A stretch of 64,000 nucleotides of DNA from Setoptus koraiensis (GCA_048013815.1 CM106586.1:10540001-10604000), one strand, 5' to 3'. Numbered from the stretch's first letter, positions 50,507 to 63,500 are shown. Notes: a model not told the origin generated them from the sequence alone. Made by a program: numbers and translations.

Positions 50507-52303
50507 ATGAAGAAATCTAATTCAATTTCAATGCAACAAACCATAATTTATACTCATGAGTTGCCATATCAAGCTCGAAAAGATCTCTGTGATTTGCTGG
50601 ACTTTGATGATAGCTGCCGGAGATTAGGTGGCGAATTCATGGGCTTAGACAGCATAACGCTTGGATTAGTTGAACAAGCCATACAGAGGAAAGGATCACG
50701 CACTGAGGAACTTCTGAAAATTTTAGATTTAGAAAACAAAAAAATAAGCGAACTCTATGCGTTGCTTGAAAGAATGAATCATCGAAGAGCCATGGAAATC
50801 CTGAGACCTTTCTTGAGTTCATCGGGCCAGCCAAATCAACTTAACAAGAGACAAGCTCGAGGGCTGCCATCCGATACTCTAAAGGAAACAGTTAATCCGT
50901 ACCCAGAAAAATGTCACAAGGGTGGCAATATCCCTCCACAACAAATTGTTAATGATAACAATGTTGCTTTAAACATGATTGTTAGGAAGGCGATTGTTGC
51001 AAACGGAACAACAACGGATCAAAATAAATTAGATCCGGCCGGTTCAAACTTAAACAAAAAGAGGACCAGCCTAAACGACCAAAGTGTCATTGACCAGCTA
51101 AGATTAATAATGCAGATAACTTATGAAGAACTTCGATTAGCAACAGGAGACTTCAGTGAGTCCAATATTCTTGGTAACGGGGGTTTCGCATCCGTTTATC
51201 GGGGCGTTTGGAAAGGCACTGATGTAGCCATCAAACGTTTGCGGTGTAACCTGATGGATCAAGCACTTAATGAGTTGACGATTTTGAATAGCTATAGAAT
51301 TGACAATATTCTACCTATTTATGGTATAAGCTTCGATGGACCAGAGGCTTGTTTAGTTTATCAATTCATGGTAAATGGATCATTGGATGATAGATTGTCA
51401 TGCAAGAATAACAGTAAACCACTAAATTGGAATCAACGAGCCACAATTGGCGAGGGTATCGCAAAAGGTTTGTTCTATCTACATACACTAAGATCAAAAC
51501 CTATAGTTCACGGTGATGTAAAATCTGCTAATGTGCTCTTGGATGCACAATTCATACCCAAGTTGGGCGATTTTGGTCTGTCTAGGCAAGATGCCTCAGA
51601 TGGTACACATTGCACGGTATCATCTATACATGGAACAAGTGTTTATCTGCCCCCAGAATATCTCCGTCATAAAATGTTGTCGTCAGCAGTAGATGTATAT
51701 AGCTATGGCATTGTTTTGTTGGAAATGGCGACGGGTCGACGCGCTTACGATGGAAAGCGACTGTTGATCGACATGGTTGAGGAAGAGATGCGAAGCACAG
51801 CCCACAATCAAATTAGTTCCAACTTGAAAGATCCTAAATTAAAGAACAATACTCAGACAGATCTGAAGATATGGTATGAACTCCTAATAAAACTAGGGCT
51901 GGCTTGTGCGAATAAAAATAAAAGAAAACGGCCAGACATGGCCCGTATCTTGGAATATTTTAACAATTTTCGTACAAGGGAAACCAGATCAGCCGAACTA
52001 GCCATGATGAATATCAAACAGAGCTCTTTCCAAACCTCGGACTGCACCGGATTTCGGGTTGCCGAAGACCTAAGAGTAGGTGGTACTCAAGAAATGACAA
52101 CAGTAGAAGCTAAATCTCAACTCAAAGATCAAGCACCACAAAAGGTCAGTCTCATGGATGTTGATATAGACGAAACAAACCATGATAAAACTACAGAAGA
52201 TGATGGTCTCCCACAGAGCGACTGTCGGCCAGTCGAACCAATAATACCTCTTCTAACTGAACTCGGAATCGTCCAGACAGCTGATGACAGTACAGAAAGA
52301 TGA
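50507..52303 (+). CDS. pll: Pelle / IRAK1-like death-domain serine/threonine kinase
   Basis: This intronless 598-residue protein has an N-terminal death domain (about 12-105, ending ELYALLERMNHRRAMEILRPFL), a low-complexity linker, and a kinase domain (about 220-495). Kinase motifs: glycine loop LGNGGFASVYRG, VAIKRL with the ATP lysine, HGDVKSANVLLD (the HGD form is typical of Pelle and IRAK1, replacing HRD), LGDFGLSR, the activation-loop GTSVYLPPEYL, and DVYSYGIVLLEMATGRRAYDG. The segment TYEELRLATGDFSESNILG before the loop is the usual IRAK/Pelle lead-in. It acts in Toll signalling, recruited by MyD88 and Tube through death domains. The C-terminal 100 residues are disordered and acidic, without recognisable TRAF6 sites. 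It converges on the unrecognised gene downstream, with 69 bases between stops. Confidence 0.92.
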   Translation: MKKSNSISMQQTIIYTHELPYQARKDLCDLLDFDDSCRRLGGEFMGLDSITLGLVEQAIQRKGSRTEELLKILDLENKKISELYALLERMNHRRAMEILRPFLSSSGQPNQLNKRQARGLPSDTLKETVNPYPEKCHKGGNIPPQQIVNDNNVALNMIVRKAIVANGTTTDQNKLDPAGSNLNKKRTSLNDQSVIDQLRLIMQITYEELRLATGDFSESNILGNGGFASVYRGVWKGTDVAIKRLRCNLMDQALNELTILNSYRIDNILPIYGISFDGPEACLVYQFMVNGSLDDRLSCKNNSKPLNWNQRATIGEGIAKGLFYLHTLRSKPIVHGDVKSANVLLDAQFIPKLGDFGLSRQDASDGTHCTVSSIHGTSVYLPPEYLRHKMLSSAVDVYSYGIVLLEMATGRRAYDGKRLLIDMVEEEMRSTAHNQISSNLKDPKLKNNTQTDLKIWYELLIKLGLACANKNKRKRPDMARILEYFNNFRTRETRSAELAMMNIKQSSFQTSDCTGFRVAEDLRVGGTQEMTTVEAKSQLKDQAPQKVSLMDVDIDETNHDKTTEDDGLPQSDCRPVEPIIPLLTELGIVQTADDSTER

Positions 52304-52372
52304 ATAAATTGGCCCATTAGTTTGAAACTTGATAAATATTGCTAGTTTGTTCATTGATAATTGTATTAATTG

Positions 52373-53959
52373 TTATTCTAAACGAATCATATCTGTTACA
52401 GATACCGTAGATGTATTCTCGATATCACCACCATCATTGTATAAAGCTGACGGCCCATCTAAAATATCACCTTGTATTGGAGTCTCAAAAGATTCACAAA
52501 TGTTAGTACTTAAACCATCAGTTAAGGTTGTTCCAGTGTTAGTCAAAGTATCAACGTGTGTAGCTGACTGTCCTTGACCTTGTTTGGATGAACTTTCGCC
52601 AGATTGTACGATGACTGGTCGCACGCTTCTTGGGATTATTTTGTCATGAGGGTACATGGGGTTGGCGGATTCTCGTATGTGCCTCAATGCAGACTCAGAA
52701 ATTTTTAGCACAGTTAACTTGGAAGCTCCATTCTGTACAACAGCCACTTGATCTGGTTTAAGATGCTGCTGGACTGTGCTGATAGTTTGAGATTTCATTA
52801 TTGACTTAGTTGGACCTTGGTAGGTGTGTTTGGGAGTGCCTAATCTACTCAGGATCAGTTCATTTTTTATGTAGGGTTTCCTCTTATAATTGATAATTTG
52901 ACTTTTTGTAGTAGTAAGTCTGACTTTACCTAGATTATCTTTATAGAGGCTGTTGGATGGCGAATCGAGACTCTTTCCTAAGGTGCTCGATTCATTGTTG
53001 GACTCTGGTGTTACTTCAATCTGTTTCTTCTTCTTCTTTCCAAACGAGCGTTCTAAAGAATCAATCGGAGGAATAACGAGAGATTTTCCTCCTAGACTCT
53101 CTCGAGCTGTTTGAGCAAAAAGGGCTAGTCTGGCCTTCTTGATTGCAACACGATCGCTGTCGGGCTTGATTCTTATAGTTCTCGTTGGAGCCAAAACTTT
53201 GCTGGAGTCTTTCGTAACGAATATTTCACTATTCCCTTCAACAGCTAGGCTATCTTTCGCGATGACATTCTTGATATCCTCAATAGATGATCCATCTGTC
53301 ACTATGGCATAGATTGGAAGGTTTTGTGAGTTCGTTATATTAGTTTGGTCATCAATATTATTCTGAGTACAGGATCTCAGTGTGACAAATTTAGACTTTT
53401 GAGGAATGCTAAAGGACACGGATTTATTGGAGGCATCGAATGTTGCTTTGTTGGGCATAGTAGACTGACAAACTAAGGGTCGCTCCATAGAATTATTTGA
53501 GTTCCATTGTTTGTTAAGTAACTTTTGTGCTTGATGTTGCGTGATTCGCCGGACAGGAGGTGTATGTTGTATTATGATGGGCTTCAAAGATGTAGAAACA
53601 ACAGGCTGGGAGTTTCGTTTCACTTGCTGCTGGGCAACATCACGTTTGTTCTTCTTTGGACTCTTCTTTGTTGGTTCAGTGGCTGAAAGTTGATTATTAG
53701 TATCTGCAAGAGGAAACTCGCATAAGGTCTCCGGATCGAATTTCGTTTCTAAATTGCATCTGGACAGATCGTGATTTTCCTCTGGCGGCAACTGATGAGA
53801 GTCTTGTGTTTGTTTGGTATCTTTTTGTTGCGATAAAATCAATGGAGCCTCTATGTGACTAGGCTGCTTGTGATTGTTCTCCCTCTCCCTCTTGATAGTA
53901 GGTGTAGCTAATATGATGGGTAGATTGGCGAAACGTCTCGAGCGGTTAGTTAGAGCCAT
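52373..53959 (-). CDS. Unrecognised 528-residue disordered, probably nuclear protein
   Basis: A single open exon starts at the ATG giving MALTNRSRRFANLPIILATP. The protein is Ser/Thr/Gln/Asn-rich with basic clusters that look like nuclear localisation signals (KKSPKKNKR, GKKKKKQ) and few cysteines. Short hydrophobic islands repeat a pattern of Val/Ile runs next to proline: PIIIQHTPPVRR, RPVIVQSGE, SLVIPPIDSLER. I recognise no domain. The length and absence of stops across nearly 1.6 kb support a real gene. It converges with the Pelle gene and is divergent from PNISR, sharing a 728-bp promoter region with it. Confidence 0.7.
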   Translation of the reverse strand: MALTNRSRRFANLPIILATPTIKRERENNHKQPSHIEAPLILSQQKDTKQTQDSHQLPPEENHDLSRCNLETKFDPETLCEFPLADTNNQLSATEPTKKSPKKNKRDVAQQQVKRNSQPVVSTSLKPIIIQHTPPVRRITQHQAQKLLNKQWNSNNSMERPLVCQSTMPNKATFDASNKSVSFSIPQKSKFVTLRSCTQNNIDDQTNITNSQNLPIYAIVTDGSSIEDIKNVIAKDSLAVEGNSEIFVTKDSSKVLAPTRTIRIKPDSDRVAIKKARLALFAQTARESLGGKSLVIPPIDSLERSFGKKKKKQIEVTPESNNESSTLGKSLDSPSNSLYKDNLGKVRLTTTKSQIINYKRKPYIKNELILSRLGTPKHTYQGPTKSIMKSQTISTVQQHLKPDQVAVVQNGASKLTVLKISESALRHIRESANPMYPHDKIIPRSVRPVIVQSGESSSKQGQGQSATHVDTLTNTGTTLTDGLSTNICESFETPIQGDILDGPSALYNDGGDIENTSTVSVTDMIRLE

Positions 53960-54687
53960 GCCTGACAGTAAATAATTCAATCTAGTTGTTCATTCGTGAT
54001 GAGATAATTTTTTCCCTTCGGTCGTACATTACAAGTCACCTGTAATCGTCATCTGTCTCGAAAATGATGAATCAATAGTAAATTTAATAAACATATTGAT
54101 ATCAACTTGCAACATTGCCATAAAATCTTCTATGAACGGATTTTCTATCCATAACTTACACTTTTGAGAAGCGGCAATTTCAAACAGATTTGAAGCGAGA
54201 ATCGGTGAGTTTTTGCACGATTTGCAGTACTACACTACCAGTCGGATATGCCTGATTTATGTCATTTTTTGGGTCTTGAAGCATTTGGTATCGAATAACA
54301 AAGATTGAACATCACTTTAATTATTTTATTGTTGTCTAATAATATACAGTATAACAATGCAACGGAGCTAACTCGCGGACGTGAGTTTTGTAGGAAAGAA
54401 AGCACATGATATCTTGAACTAGTACAGCATGAAATATAGCGATGGGCACAGATTGCAGAGAGAGTCGCAGGTTTAGACGCGGCGACTGCTCAACAGAGGT
54501 CAACCGACTATTGCGAAGTCAATTTCATTTCGAGCAGTTGATGAGACTGATCTTCCTTCTTGTCTAACATCGAGTTGATACTATTTTAGCAACGACTACA
54601 TCTATTTCTATTAGATATTTTCAAGTAGATGCTGACCCGTGATCATTACTTAGATGCTACACTTAATTAGAAACAATATCAATCAAG
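53960..54687. promoter_or_regulatory. Divergent promoter region, unrecognised gene / PNISR
   Basis: 728 bases between divergent start codons. No TATA box at a clear distance; nothing else recognised. Confidence 0.35.
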
Positions 54688-57600
54688 ATGAACGAATCTC
54701 ATAAATGGCTGCGGAAAAATACTCCCAATTCAGCCAGCAACAATGGTTACAATCCCGATTGGGCAACCATGGCCAGGCAATGGGTTGAACTTCGAGGACA
54801 ACAGCCAGGTTCAGCGGAATCACCAGGCCATCAAAAGCCGACCGATAATCAAGGTGCAATCAATGTTGATGGAGCTGTTCAATATCACACTGGTACCCTG
54901 CCGGTATCTAACACCGTTGCAAATAGTCTCATTCCATCATATCCATCACAATATGATCCTTATATCCACCAACAAGTCATGCATCAGCAGCTAATAGCCG
55001 CTGCTAATTGGGCCTCCTCGAATCAATTTATTTATCCTCCGATGGCACAATATATGATACCTGATAGTAGTCATTTGAGTCAATTTCTTCCCCAGCCTAC
55101 AACAACATGTAGTCAAGTCACATCCCAGTATGATTCTAGAGGGTTTACATCAAACGGATTCCCTTTTACCCAAGATACCGTGAGGCCGACTTCAGAGAAA
55201 AGTGCCGCTGTGGTCCCTCCAATCGTTTGCGACCAACCGATCACCAGTACCTCCGTTGAATCCTATAACAAGAGTCAGGCACAAATAGTAACCAATCCTG
55301 ATTGTGGTAATAAAGAAGATCTAGATAAGTCAAACATGGATTCAGGAAAAATTGAAGTCATCCCTGAGAAGTGCGAAAGATCGTCCACAGAATCCAACCT
55401 CAATTCAGGATCTTTGCAGTGTGCAGCGTCAGCCACAAAGACTCCAGAAAACAGTCAAGTCGAAAAACGTCCTTTAGAACCGTACAGGAAGCAACATATA
55501 CCTGCCATGACTATCAATAGGTCATCTACCTCACAAGCAAACACTAAACCAGTTTCGAAAATACCTCAATGGATCAAAGAGGGTATAGAGAGGATTGAAA
55601 GAGAAAAAGCAAAAAAGCTGGAGAGGGAGCGCTTGGAGGCATTGGAAAAAGAACTGGACGATGGGTCCCCAATACATGAATCGCCGGAAGCATACGAATC
55701 GCTTTCACCCAAACATCAGAAATATCAATCACCGAAAGATCGACCAGATGGGCTGACCGACGGGGACGGTGAGAAAACACCATTCGTTCCTAGTAGCGAC
55801 TCAGACAGTGATGACCTCGATGCCTCTATGTCAAGCACTCGAACTTACAAGGTAGAGTATTCATTCACAGACATCTTTTTCACAGTATCCAATAGATTAC
55901 TTACACTTGCCTTTGTATCATTCTGTCTTTTCAGAACATCGAGAAAGAGCCCGCTATGACATTTGTAGAGAAACTCTCAAAACTTTCCGATGAAGAATCC
56001 GACCAAGATGAGGATGATGAGGAAGACCGAGATCAGAGGGTGAGTTTACGCTTGATATCCTGATTGATTCGCGACAAATCGATTAGATTACTAAATCACG
56101 GCTATTCTAATATCGAACATTTTCATTCAGCTTAACGCCATATTGTGCCAGGAGATGACCAAACTGTTATTGGAAGTAACAAATCAAATGATCAAATCAA
56201 CATGTTCTGAGATGTACGAAAAAATGAAGGAGTCAGCCGGTAAGTGGATTTATGCCTTGCTTATCCAAGCTTTTTACTGGTACTCTCATTTCCCGTTTTT
56301 CAATATAGGCACACTATGTTCTAGTTGTGATCTTAATTACTGCGATGTTTCGTGATCAAGATCATAAGTATTCGATATAAAATATACAAGATATAGCCCG
56401 GATTAGCTATACTGGATAAACTTTTCTCAAATACAATATAGAAAAAAAAAACAAACAGCATGTCATGAATATATTACTATTCAATAGAATTATATTTATC
56501 ATCCATTGGGATGAAGTCACATTCGAAGTGAAGTTCTTATGTTCTCGTCCAATTGTAGTAGCAATTGAAAAAAACTAAAGACGATCTTTTTCCTATTTCA
56601 CGTTATCCAACTTCACGTTATTCAATTGACATGTAGTATTTGAGACCAGCGCGAAAAAAGAAGGGCTTAATGTTGGCACTTGTCGAAACGCTTCACAGAA
56701 CGAAAAACCGAATGAGATTCAACAACGAAAACCAAACCCTCTTGGTAGGTACAATATAATGATGTGATATCTATCGTTGAGCGAAATAATTTTATTTCTA
56801 CTCTCACGTTAGTTATATCCAGTATAATAATATCAGTCCCATATCTAGTCGACATATCTTGTCGAATCTCTGATAAGCGTGGTGACAAATCTACAATCAA
56901 AGGTTTTAGTGGTAGTTATGTGTATAGTAATGACACAATCCTAATATAGTGCACGGGCACCACTTAAAAAAAACACAGTTACCACTTCTATCATCTAGAT
57001 GGCTACTAAACAGAAACTTTCCCTTTCTATCTAGGTCATCTTGTCGGCTACGAGTATAGTAGCTCTGATGATGAAGATGACAATGCAAGTGCCAGAGTCG
57101 AGCCTACTAGACAAGAGAAGCCAAATCAAAATGTTAAGGACACAATCGATCATCGGTCATCTTTAGATGATCCGATTACCCAAGGATCCGATCGAATTTC
57201 AAGTAAGTAGTCACGACTCACCACGATGCGAAACTCCCGAGCTCATGGCAATCTCCAATTTATTATCGAAATCTTTGTCTTACTCTCTGTATTCAGGTTC
57301 CCAAATTGCAAATTCTGATCAAAGTAGGCTAGACTGTGCATCAGAAACGTCACAAGCAAGTAAAGAGGGTTGTAAGCTGTTTGAGGGTAGAGACAGAAAG
57401 AGAGGCCGCAACCGAAGCCGCGACAGGAGTCGTGACATAAGTCGTGACAGAGGTCGCGGTGGAAGTCGCGGCAGAATCAGCAGAAGAAGTCGCAGTAAAA
57501 GTGTTAGTAGAAATCGTCGCCGTGACGACAAGAGACAGCGTCGCCCATACGGCGAAAAATCTAAGAATTCAACAAGTCGAGACCGCTCAAGAAACCGAAA

Positions 57601-57829
57601 TCGTTCGAGGAGCCGCGATCGCTCGAGAGGCCGCGATCGCTCGAGAGGCCGCGATCGCTCGAGAGGCCGCGATCGCTCGAGAAGCCGAGATCGCTCGCAA
57701 ACTCGAGGATATAGGAGGCAACACCAACGAAGAGGCGGTAAGAGCAGTCAGGACACCAAAAGTCATCACTCGAGTAGTCATTCTAGGCGACACAGTAGAG
57801 ATATCAAACGAAATCGCGACGGATCATAA
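54688..57829 (+). CDS. PNISR: PNISR (SFRS18) SR-related nuclear protein
   Basis: Five exons read from splice sites: 54688-55851, 55935-56039, 56131-56239, 57035-57202 and 57297-57829. Phases agree and the product is about 692 residues. The N-terminus has NPDWATMARQWVELR (human QIDWAALAQAWIAQR), then a Gln/Pro-rich region. The core PQWIKEGIERIEREKAKKLERERLE matches human PAWIREGLEKMEREKQKKLEKERME. Exon 3 (MTKLLLEVTNQMI) matches the human LLTEILLDVTDEEI helix, and exon 4 supplies GYEYSSSDDEDD. Exon 5 is a long RS domain of RDRS/RDRG dipeptides, including an 18-bp DNA repeat at about 57605-57690. PNISR localises to nuclear speckles and binds splicing factors such as PNN; its precise role is unclear. 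The 795-bp intron 3 contains poly(A)-like signals and may hide an alternative 3' end. Confidence 0.85.
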
Positions 57830-58026
57830 TTAAGTTTATCGCGCCAAATAATTAATTAGCATACATGTTATGAATTACTCGTTAGCGTTGATAGGCGCGG
57901 CGAAAATAAATAAAATTGCAGTAAAAAAATGACAAGTTTCAGGTTGATACTGGAGTTGGTTGCCTACATCACTTGCCCATGATGATGGCGAAACAATTAT
58001 GAGAGCGTAGGTATAATATAATCATA

Positions 58027-60598
58027 TCAAAGAAGCAGTGAGCTCAAGATGTACATGACGAGGGCGGATGCTGCCGCCGCAAAAGGAACCGTTATAATCC
58101 AGGCCAGCACGATATTTCTGAACAAACTCCAGTCGATCGATTCGGATTTTTGTGTTGGTTCACCGCTTTGCTTCGAGCCCTCTATTTGTTTCGTTTTGTC
58201 GTATTTACTAGCATCCAGAGATTTTGTTTTGTCTTGCTGGCAAAATCTCGATGCAACTAGCCCGACAATAACAACGGAGCCCACTTTACAATGCGTTGTG
58301 CTTATTGGGAGACCTAATTTTGTTGCGCCTAACACTGCTGTTGCAGCGCCCAATTCCACGGCAAATCCCTTAGTTGGCGTAAGTTGCGTGAGACCACTTC
58401 CGATAGTTGTCATAACGGAACGTCCCCAGGCCCACAGGCCAGTGCAAATGCCTATGCCTCCCAACAGCAGAAGCCAAATGGGTGTCTCTATTGTGAGATC
58501 CTCCTTGCCATTGATAAATATAAACCAGATCGGTATTAGTGGGGCCACTGCGTTGCTCACGTCGTTTGTTCCGTGGGCAAAGCTTGCGAAACAGGCTGTC
58601 ATTATTTGCAACGATGCAAACAATCTGTATATTTCATATTTTTCACCTTGTTGTATCAATTGACCGTCATCGTTGCGCTTGAGATCGCTCGATGATTTGT
58701 TGTATGGTAGTGCAGGCAATCTCAGCTCCGGCGAGTCTAAATCAACCACCAGACAATCTCGGGATCCTAGCATTTGCATGTCGCGGCTCACTCTCTCCAA
58801 TGTGCTATCATAAGGCGGTTGCGATTTTTTTACATCGGACGGTGACTTTTGTGAGGATGGTCCAGATGCAACGGTTGCCGATGAGCCGGAAGTTGATGAG
58901 GATGACGTCGAGGTGTGGCTGAGCCTCTGATCAATGTGCACCTTGGTCACCTGTTCTGGCGTCGACTCAATAAATGTTGTTGTGAGTAAACGGGCCGGTT
59001 TTGGTGCTATCACGGGCCTCTCTCTAGGTGATCTCTGATTGGTTGGGTCATCGGCTTGTGAGATGGTGCCCACATCAATATCTTTGGGTACCGTTGAGGG
59101 TTTGTTTTTTCTATTTGTGTCTATGGCAACAAATTCGCCTATTGGCTTGAGTGCTCCCGATGGCGCATCTGACTCAAAGCTGGCATTATCGAAAACTTGA
59201 ACAGCGCCAATAGGTTTGCGAGCCGGCTTCTTGACTGGTATAGCTTTAAACATTTTACTTTTCACTGGTAATATTTACGATAATATTCAAATGTTTCAAA
59301 CATTTCAAATACATAACAGCAAAACAAGTAGTGCGATAAAAAAAAGACTGGTGTTAACGGGTGGCTGAGGAAACGAAAATTAAATCAATGATGCGCTCAA
59401 TATTTACATTCTACTTCCTTGGTTATGTTTTTTCGCAAATGCGGCACCAAAAGAAACGCAGTCAGACCAATGACAGCACCAGCAACCAGTAACGATATCA
59501 AGAGGCCATAATACCAAGGCAACTCGTCCAAATAAAGAGCTAAACAAGAAAGGATGCAGCATGTAATGTTAGAGCAAAATCGCCCCATAGAGAAACAGTT
59601 ACCTGTTGGTTTGTGAGGCTAAACGATTGAGGAATACTCACATTTTGGTCCACCCATCACAACTGAGGCAACATTAATAAATATGGTGGCTCCATAAAAC
59701 AATGGCAGTGCTTTTAATCCAGGCTCCAATGCATCAGACTAATGTGGATGGAAATGGTGAAACGTTTCAGCATTGATTGATATCATCGATTATGTTTGGA
59801 TAATCGAGTCGAGATTGACTCGGGCTACTAACTTACTTGACTGATTATAATTTTGGATATTAGCAAATATATGAGGGCTGAAACCAGGCCAGAAAGTAAG
59901 GGTGACGCAAACCATGAGACCACTGGGTGCACGACAGTGAACAACAAAACAGATTATTAATGGCTGATGCACAAACGATGATTTACGAAATTTCATCAAT
60001 TAGGAAAAGAAAAAATTTTGCCAGATGTTTACCTATTCGGAGCATGGCCATCCATTTAATAGAGGAAAAACCTCGCGAGACTACAGCAAATCCAATTGTG
60101 GCCCCAACAACACTGTGTGTGCCGGATATAGGCATTTTGAACATGGTGGCCAGGATGTTCCATAGTGAGGAACCTTGAATGGTGACAAAAAAAAACATTT
60201 CCAGCCATTTATTATACAGCGATTTATGTTCGAATTAGAAAGTCAGTAATCGATTGCTGTTCGATGTATATTACCACTGACGATACTATACCTATGAGAC
60301 AAGAAAAAAATCCCAGTAGCAGCTCTTTTTCCGCGCCCACATACAATTCATGATCGTACATTTTTTTTCTGAACGTATCACAAACTTCGTGACCCAACAA
60401 CGTGGCTCCCAGAGTTTCAAAGATGGTGGCAAATATACAAGCTTGCGTAACTGTGAGCACCTTGGAGCCCACCGAAGTTCCAAATGAGTTTGAGACATCA
60501 TTTGCGCCCACACTAAATGCTAACAAGAATGCTATTATGAATGCTAATATTACAATCCAGAAAATGTCTGGAGCAAATGGTTCCAGAGAGGCCAACAT
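58027..60598 (-). CDS. SLC20A: Sodium-phosphate cotransporter PiT (SLC20 family)
   Basis: Six exons with consistent phases: 60598-60292, 60173-60033, 59922-59837, 59738-59642, 59539-59408 and 59264-58027, giving about 666 residues. Both inverted-repeat halves of the family are present. The N-half has FSVGANDVSNSFGT, then CLIG-SSLWNILATMFKMPISGTHSVVGATIGF and VVSWFASPLLSG. The C-half has FASFAHGTNDVSNAVAPLIPIWFI, GGIGICTGLWAWGRSVM, LGLPISTTHCKVGSVV and a final helix. A cytosolic loop of about 210 residues between them is Ser-rich and unrelated to the human one. PiT proteins import phosphate with sodium at the plasma membrane. Splice sites were read directly; the exon 1 donor GTATAG was chosen because it keeps phase and restores the conserved IGSSLWN. 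Confidence 0.9.
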
Positions 60599-63500
60599 TG
60601 TGATAAGTTGTTGTTTGACGTTGTACGTTTGTTAAATTTGCGTGCTCGCGATTGATATTTGATTCAGTTGAATTCAATACAAACAACTGAACAGCGACAT
60701 TAATGTATAAGAAAAATGGCAACGTGTTGAGTATGATAATCTTGCGTCTGACACCTTCACTATGTAACAGCGGGTGACTGTTGGGTGTCTCAGGTGGTGT
60801 GCAATTGTGAAAACTCCATTTATTACAGTCTTGTGAACAATTGTTTCTGGCGATTAATTTGACAATGCAACAACTTGGTAATTTGACAATGGTCAAAACA
60901 ATTGTCTTTCTATTGTCGACTAATGGAATATATTTGCGATTCGCAGGAATTGGTTACAAAATTACAAAATTCTTCTGGGTGATTTCTTGGCCAATTCACA
61001 CTGTCGTTGTCAATAGTGGGTCGTGGCGATGAATTATGATTTAGGCAAACACATCTCGTCTCTCTCTCTCTCTCTCTCTCGCTCTCATACAAAACTACAA
61101 ATCTTATGGTGGACGCAAATATAGTCTATAAATATCAACTACAAGAAGATTGTTGTTGATGAATGGTGCCATCGATGAATTGTATCTAACCTTGAACATG
61201 CGATCAGAAAAAAAAGGAAAGAGGTCCCCCATTCACAGTAGCGACTGTCACAAACTTAAGTGCACCTTATATTAGCGTACGTTTGTGCTCGCAACATACA
61301 TCATGATAGCCAAATGAAGACACACGACAAACAGTAAACTCGTTGAATCAATTTGATGATTTATTAGAGACAGATGATGGTAAACATGCCGGAAAGTTGT
61401 AGCTAATCTAATCTAGCAACAACAGCAAAACAAAACAGTAGCTTAATAATCATCATAAAGAACAACAATAGACAGACGGCAAAGCCACCATAATAATCTA
61501 TATATCTACTGTTTGACATGTGATAAGTAAATGAATGCAGCGTAACAATGTTGTGAAATGCAATCATTCATGCCCAGCACCCTTTTTTGTTAATGGTAGC
61601 TAGATGTTATCTGATATTGGTGAGGCGAAGGGTACTCTACTTACTATTGGTGTCGTCTTGTGTTTGCCTTCGGTATGATTGTTGTAGCAGCCGCAGCATA
61701 CAAGATACGTATAGATAAAAATTGAAAATGATGATACAATCAATAGATCTTGAAAAGCAGACCAACTCTCGACTTGTAGCTCTTTGGGCTTGTTTCATTC
61801 AACACTACAACAAATTATGATAATTATTTCGAGCACCACTAATCTGTTGTTCGTGTCGATGCCTCTCAACCACCAGCCGAGCAGCTAATCAGTGATTATT
61901 AATCACCAAGCTATCGTTCAGCCGAGCAGCCTTGGCTAAATGAGACCAAGTGCCGAAAGATATATTTCAACTCTCCGAGATGCGCCATCAAGATTTATTT
62001 ATCCATTTATTGAATTTATTCGTCACGATGCACGACAACATTGTTTGCCAGTGACATCAAACCGAAAGACCGCGCTCGCGCCAGGTATCGCAAATCTCTC
62101 TGTTTGTCTCAATATATAATATAACTTTCATATATTTATACATATTATTTTGTATATGTATATATAATTTTGTCACGTCTTCGTGGATTCATTAGATTGA
62201 TCTAACAACCTCTAAATCTGCAGACACTAATTACATATTTGTGCAAGGTCGCGCTGCGATTCATATCATCACGATAACAGCTCTCGACTCGACGGCAGCA
62301 ACAATGACAATCGCTGACTGATCCACTTGTTCCCATTCGGTGAGCGATGCGCGATTGATACGGTCACTCGTCGTCGCTAGCCAATATTTACTACTAGTAG
62401 TACAGCTCATTCCGTGTCTTCATCGTATCTATTATGTACTAATTATTGTGTATTAATTAATGCTAGCTAGGTGAGTATTTCGAATGAGTATTCGGGGGCT
62501 ATTCGAGGATGAACAATGAGTCGTCCGAGCGTCCTCTTTATTTACATTGTACTGCATATGTACTTTGTTTGCACCGAGTGTAATGGCACGGAAGGCTCAC
62601 CGGCCAGGTATTTGCACGGATTAAACGGGATGATATAAAGCATGCTGTTGATGTTGTAAATAACCTTATGGCTCCCTTTAGCCCTATGCCATGAGTCATG
62701 GTGGCATGGCATAGAGCTTGAAAGGGCTGTTTCTATTGCTGTGAGAGTGCATGTCGCAATCGTTGACTTGTTGCGTAATTGATTGAGACTGTGCTGTTGT
62801 TACAATTAAACGGACCAGAAGGGGATAATAATTTCAAGATGAATACAATTTAAGAAACCAGAGAGAGCGAGAGAGAGAGAGAGAGTTTAAAGGTCGCGTG
62901 AGTTTAACAAAGAGGGCAAACATTGATGGCCAGATAGTACAACAGATAGTACAACAGAGACCAGAGAGAGAGAGAGCGACACTCGAGAAGAGAAACTTGA
63001 CGCGCCAATAGCGAGACACCAGCCCGAAATGTCAGCGTGTGTCTTGCTGCACCGGAAGTGCAGCAACTCCACTCACTGTGCTCTTGAGAGTGTGTTACGT
63101 TAGACGTTGGTGATCGTGATTTTTTCTTTTCTTTTTTCTCGCTCTCTCTCTCTCTCTAACTTTACCAACGGTATCTGTCTACTTTGGTCGACACCATGAA
63201 CTATCCAATTCTATTCTTCCTGACAACCATAACTGGATCTATCCTCTAGCCACCTGTCCAAGATTAGATAATCAAACATTGGACAATGCGCAAGCCGGCG
63301 TTGATTTCGTTCCGTTTGCCAATCATGGCACCACTAGCAGCAGCAACGAGCGGCAACAACGAGCGGCAGCAACGAGCGGCAACAACGAGCGACAACAACA
63401 AGCGACAACATGTACAACAGACACCTGTTGTTGGCTTGTTGATGGCTTGTTGTTGGCTGTTGTTGGCTGTTGTTGGCAAGCTTGCGAAGCGAGCCCGAGT

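Noticed and set aside
57444-57833. Alternative frames in the RS-repeat exon of PNISR
   Set aside because: The 18-bp repeat leaves several frames open; only the RS frame continues from upstream exons in phase.
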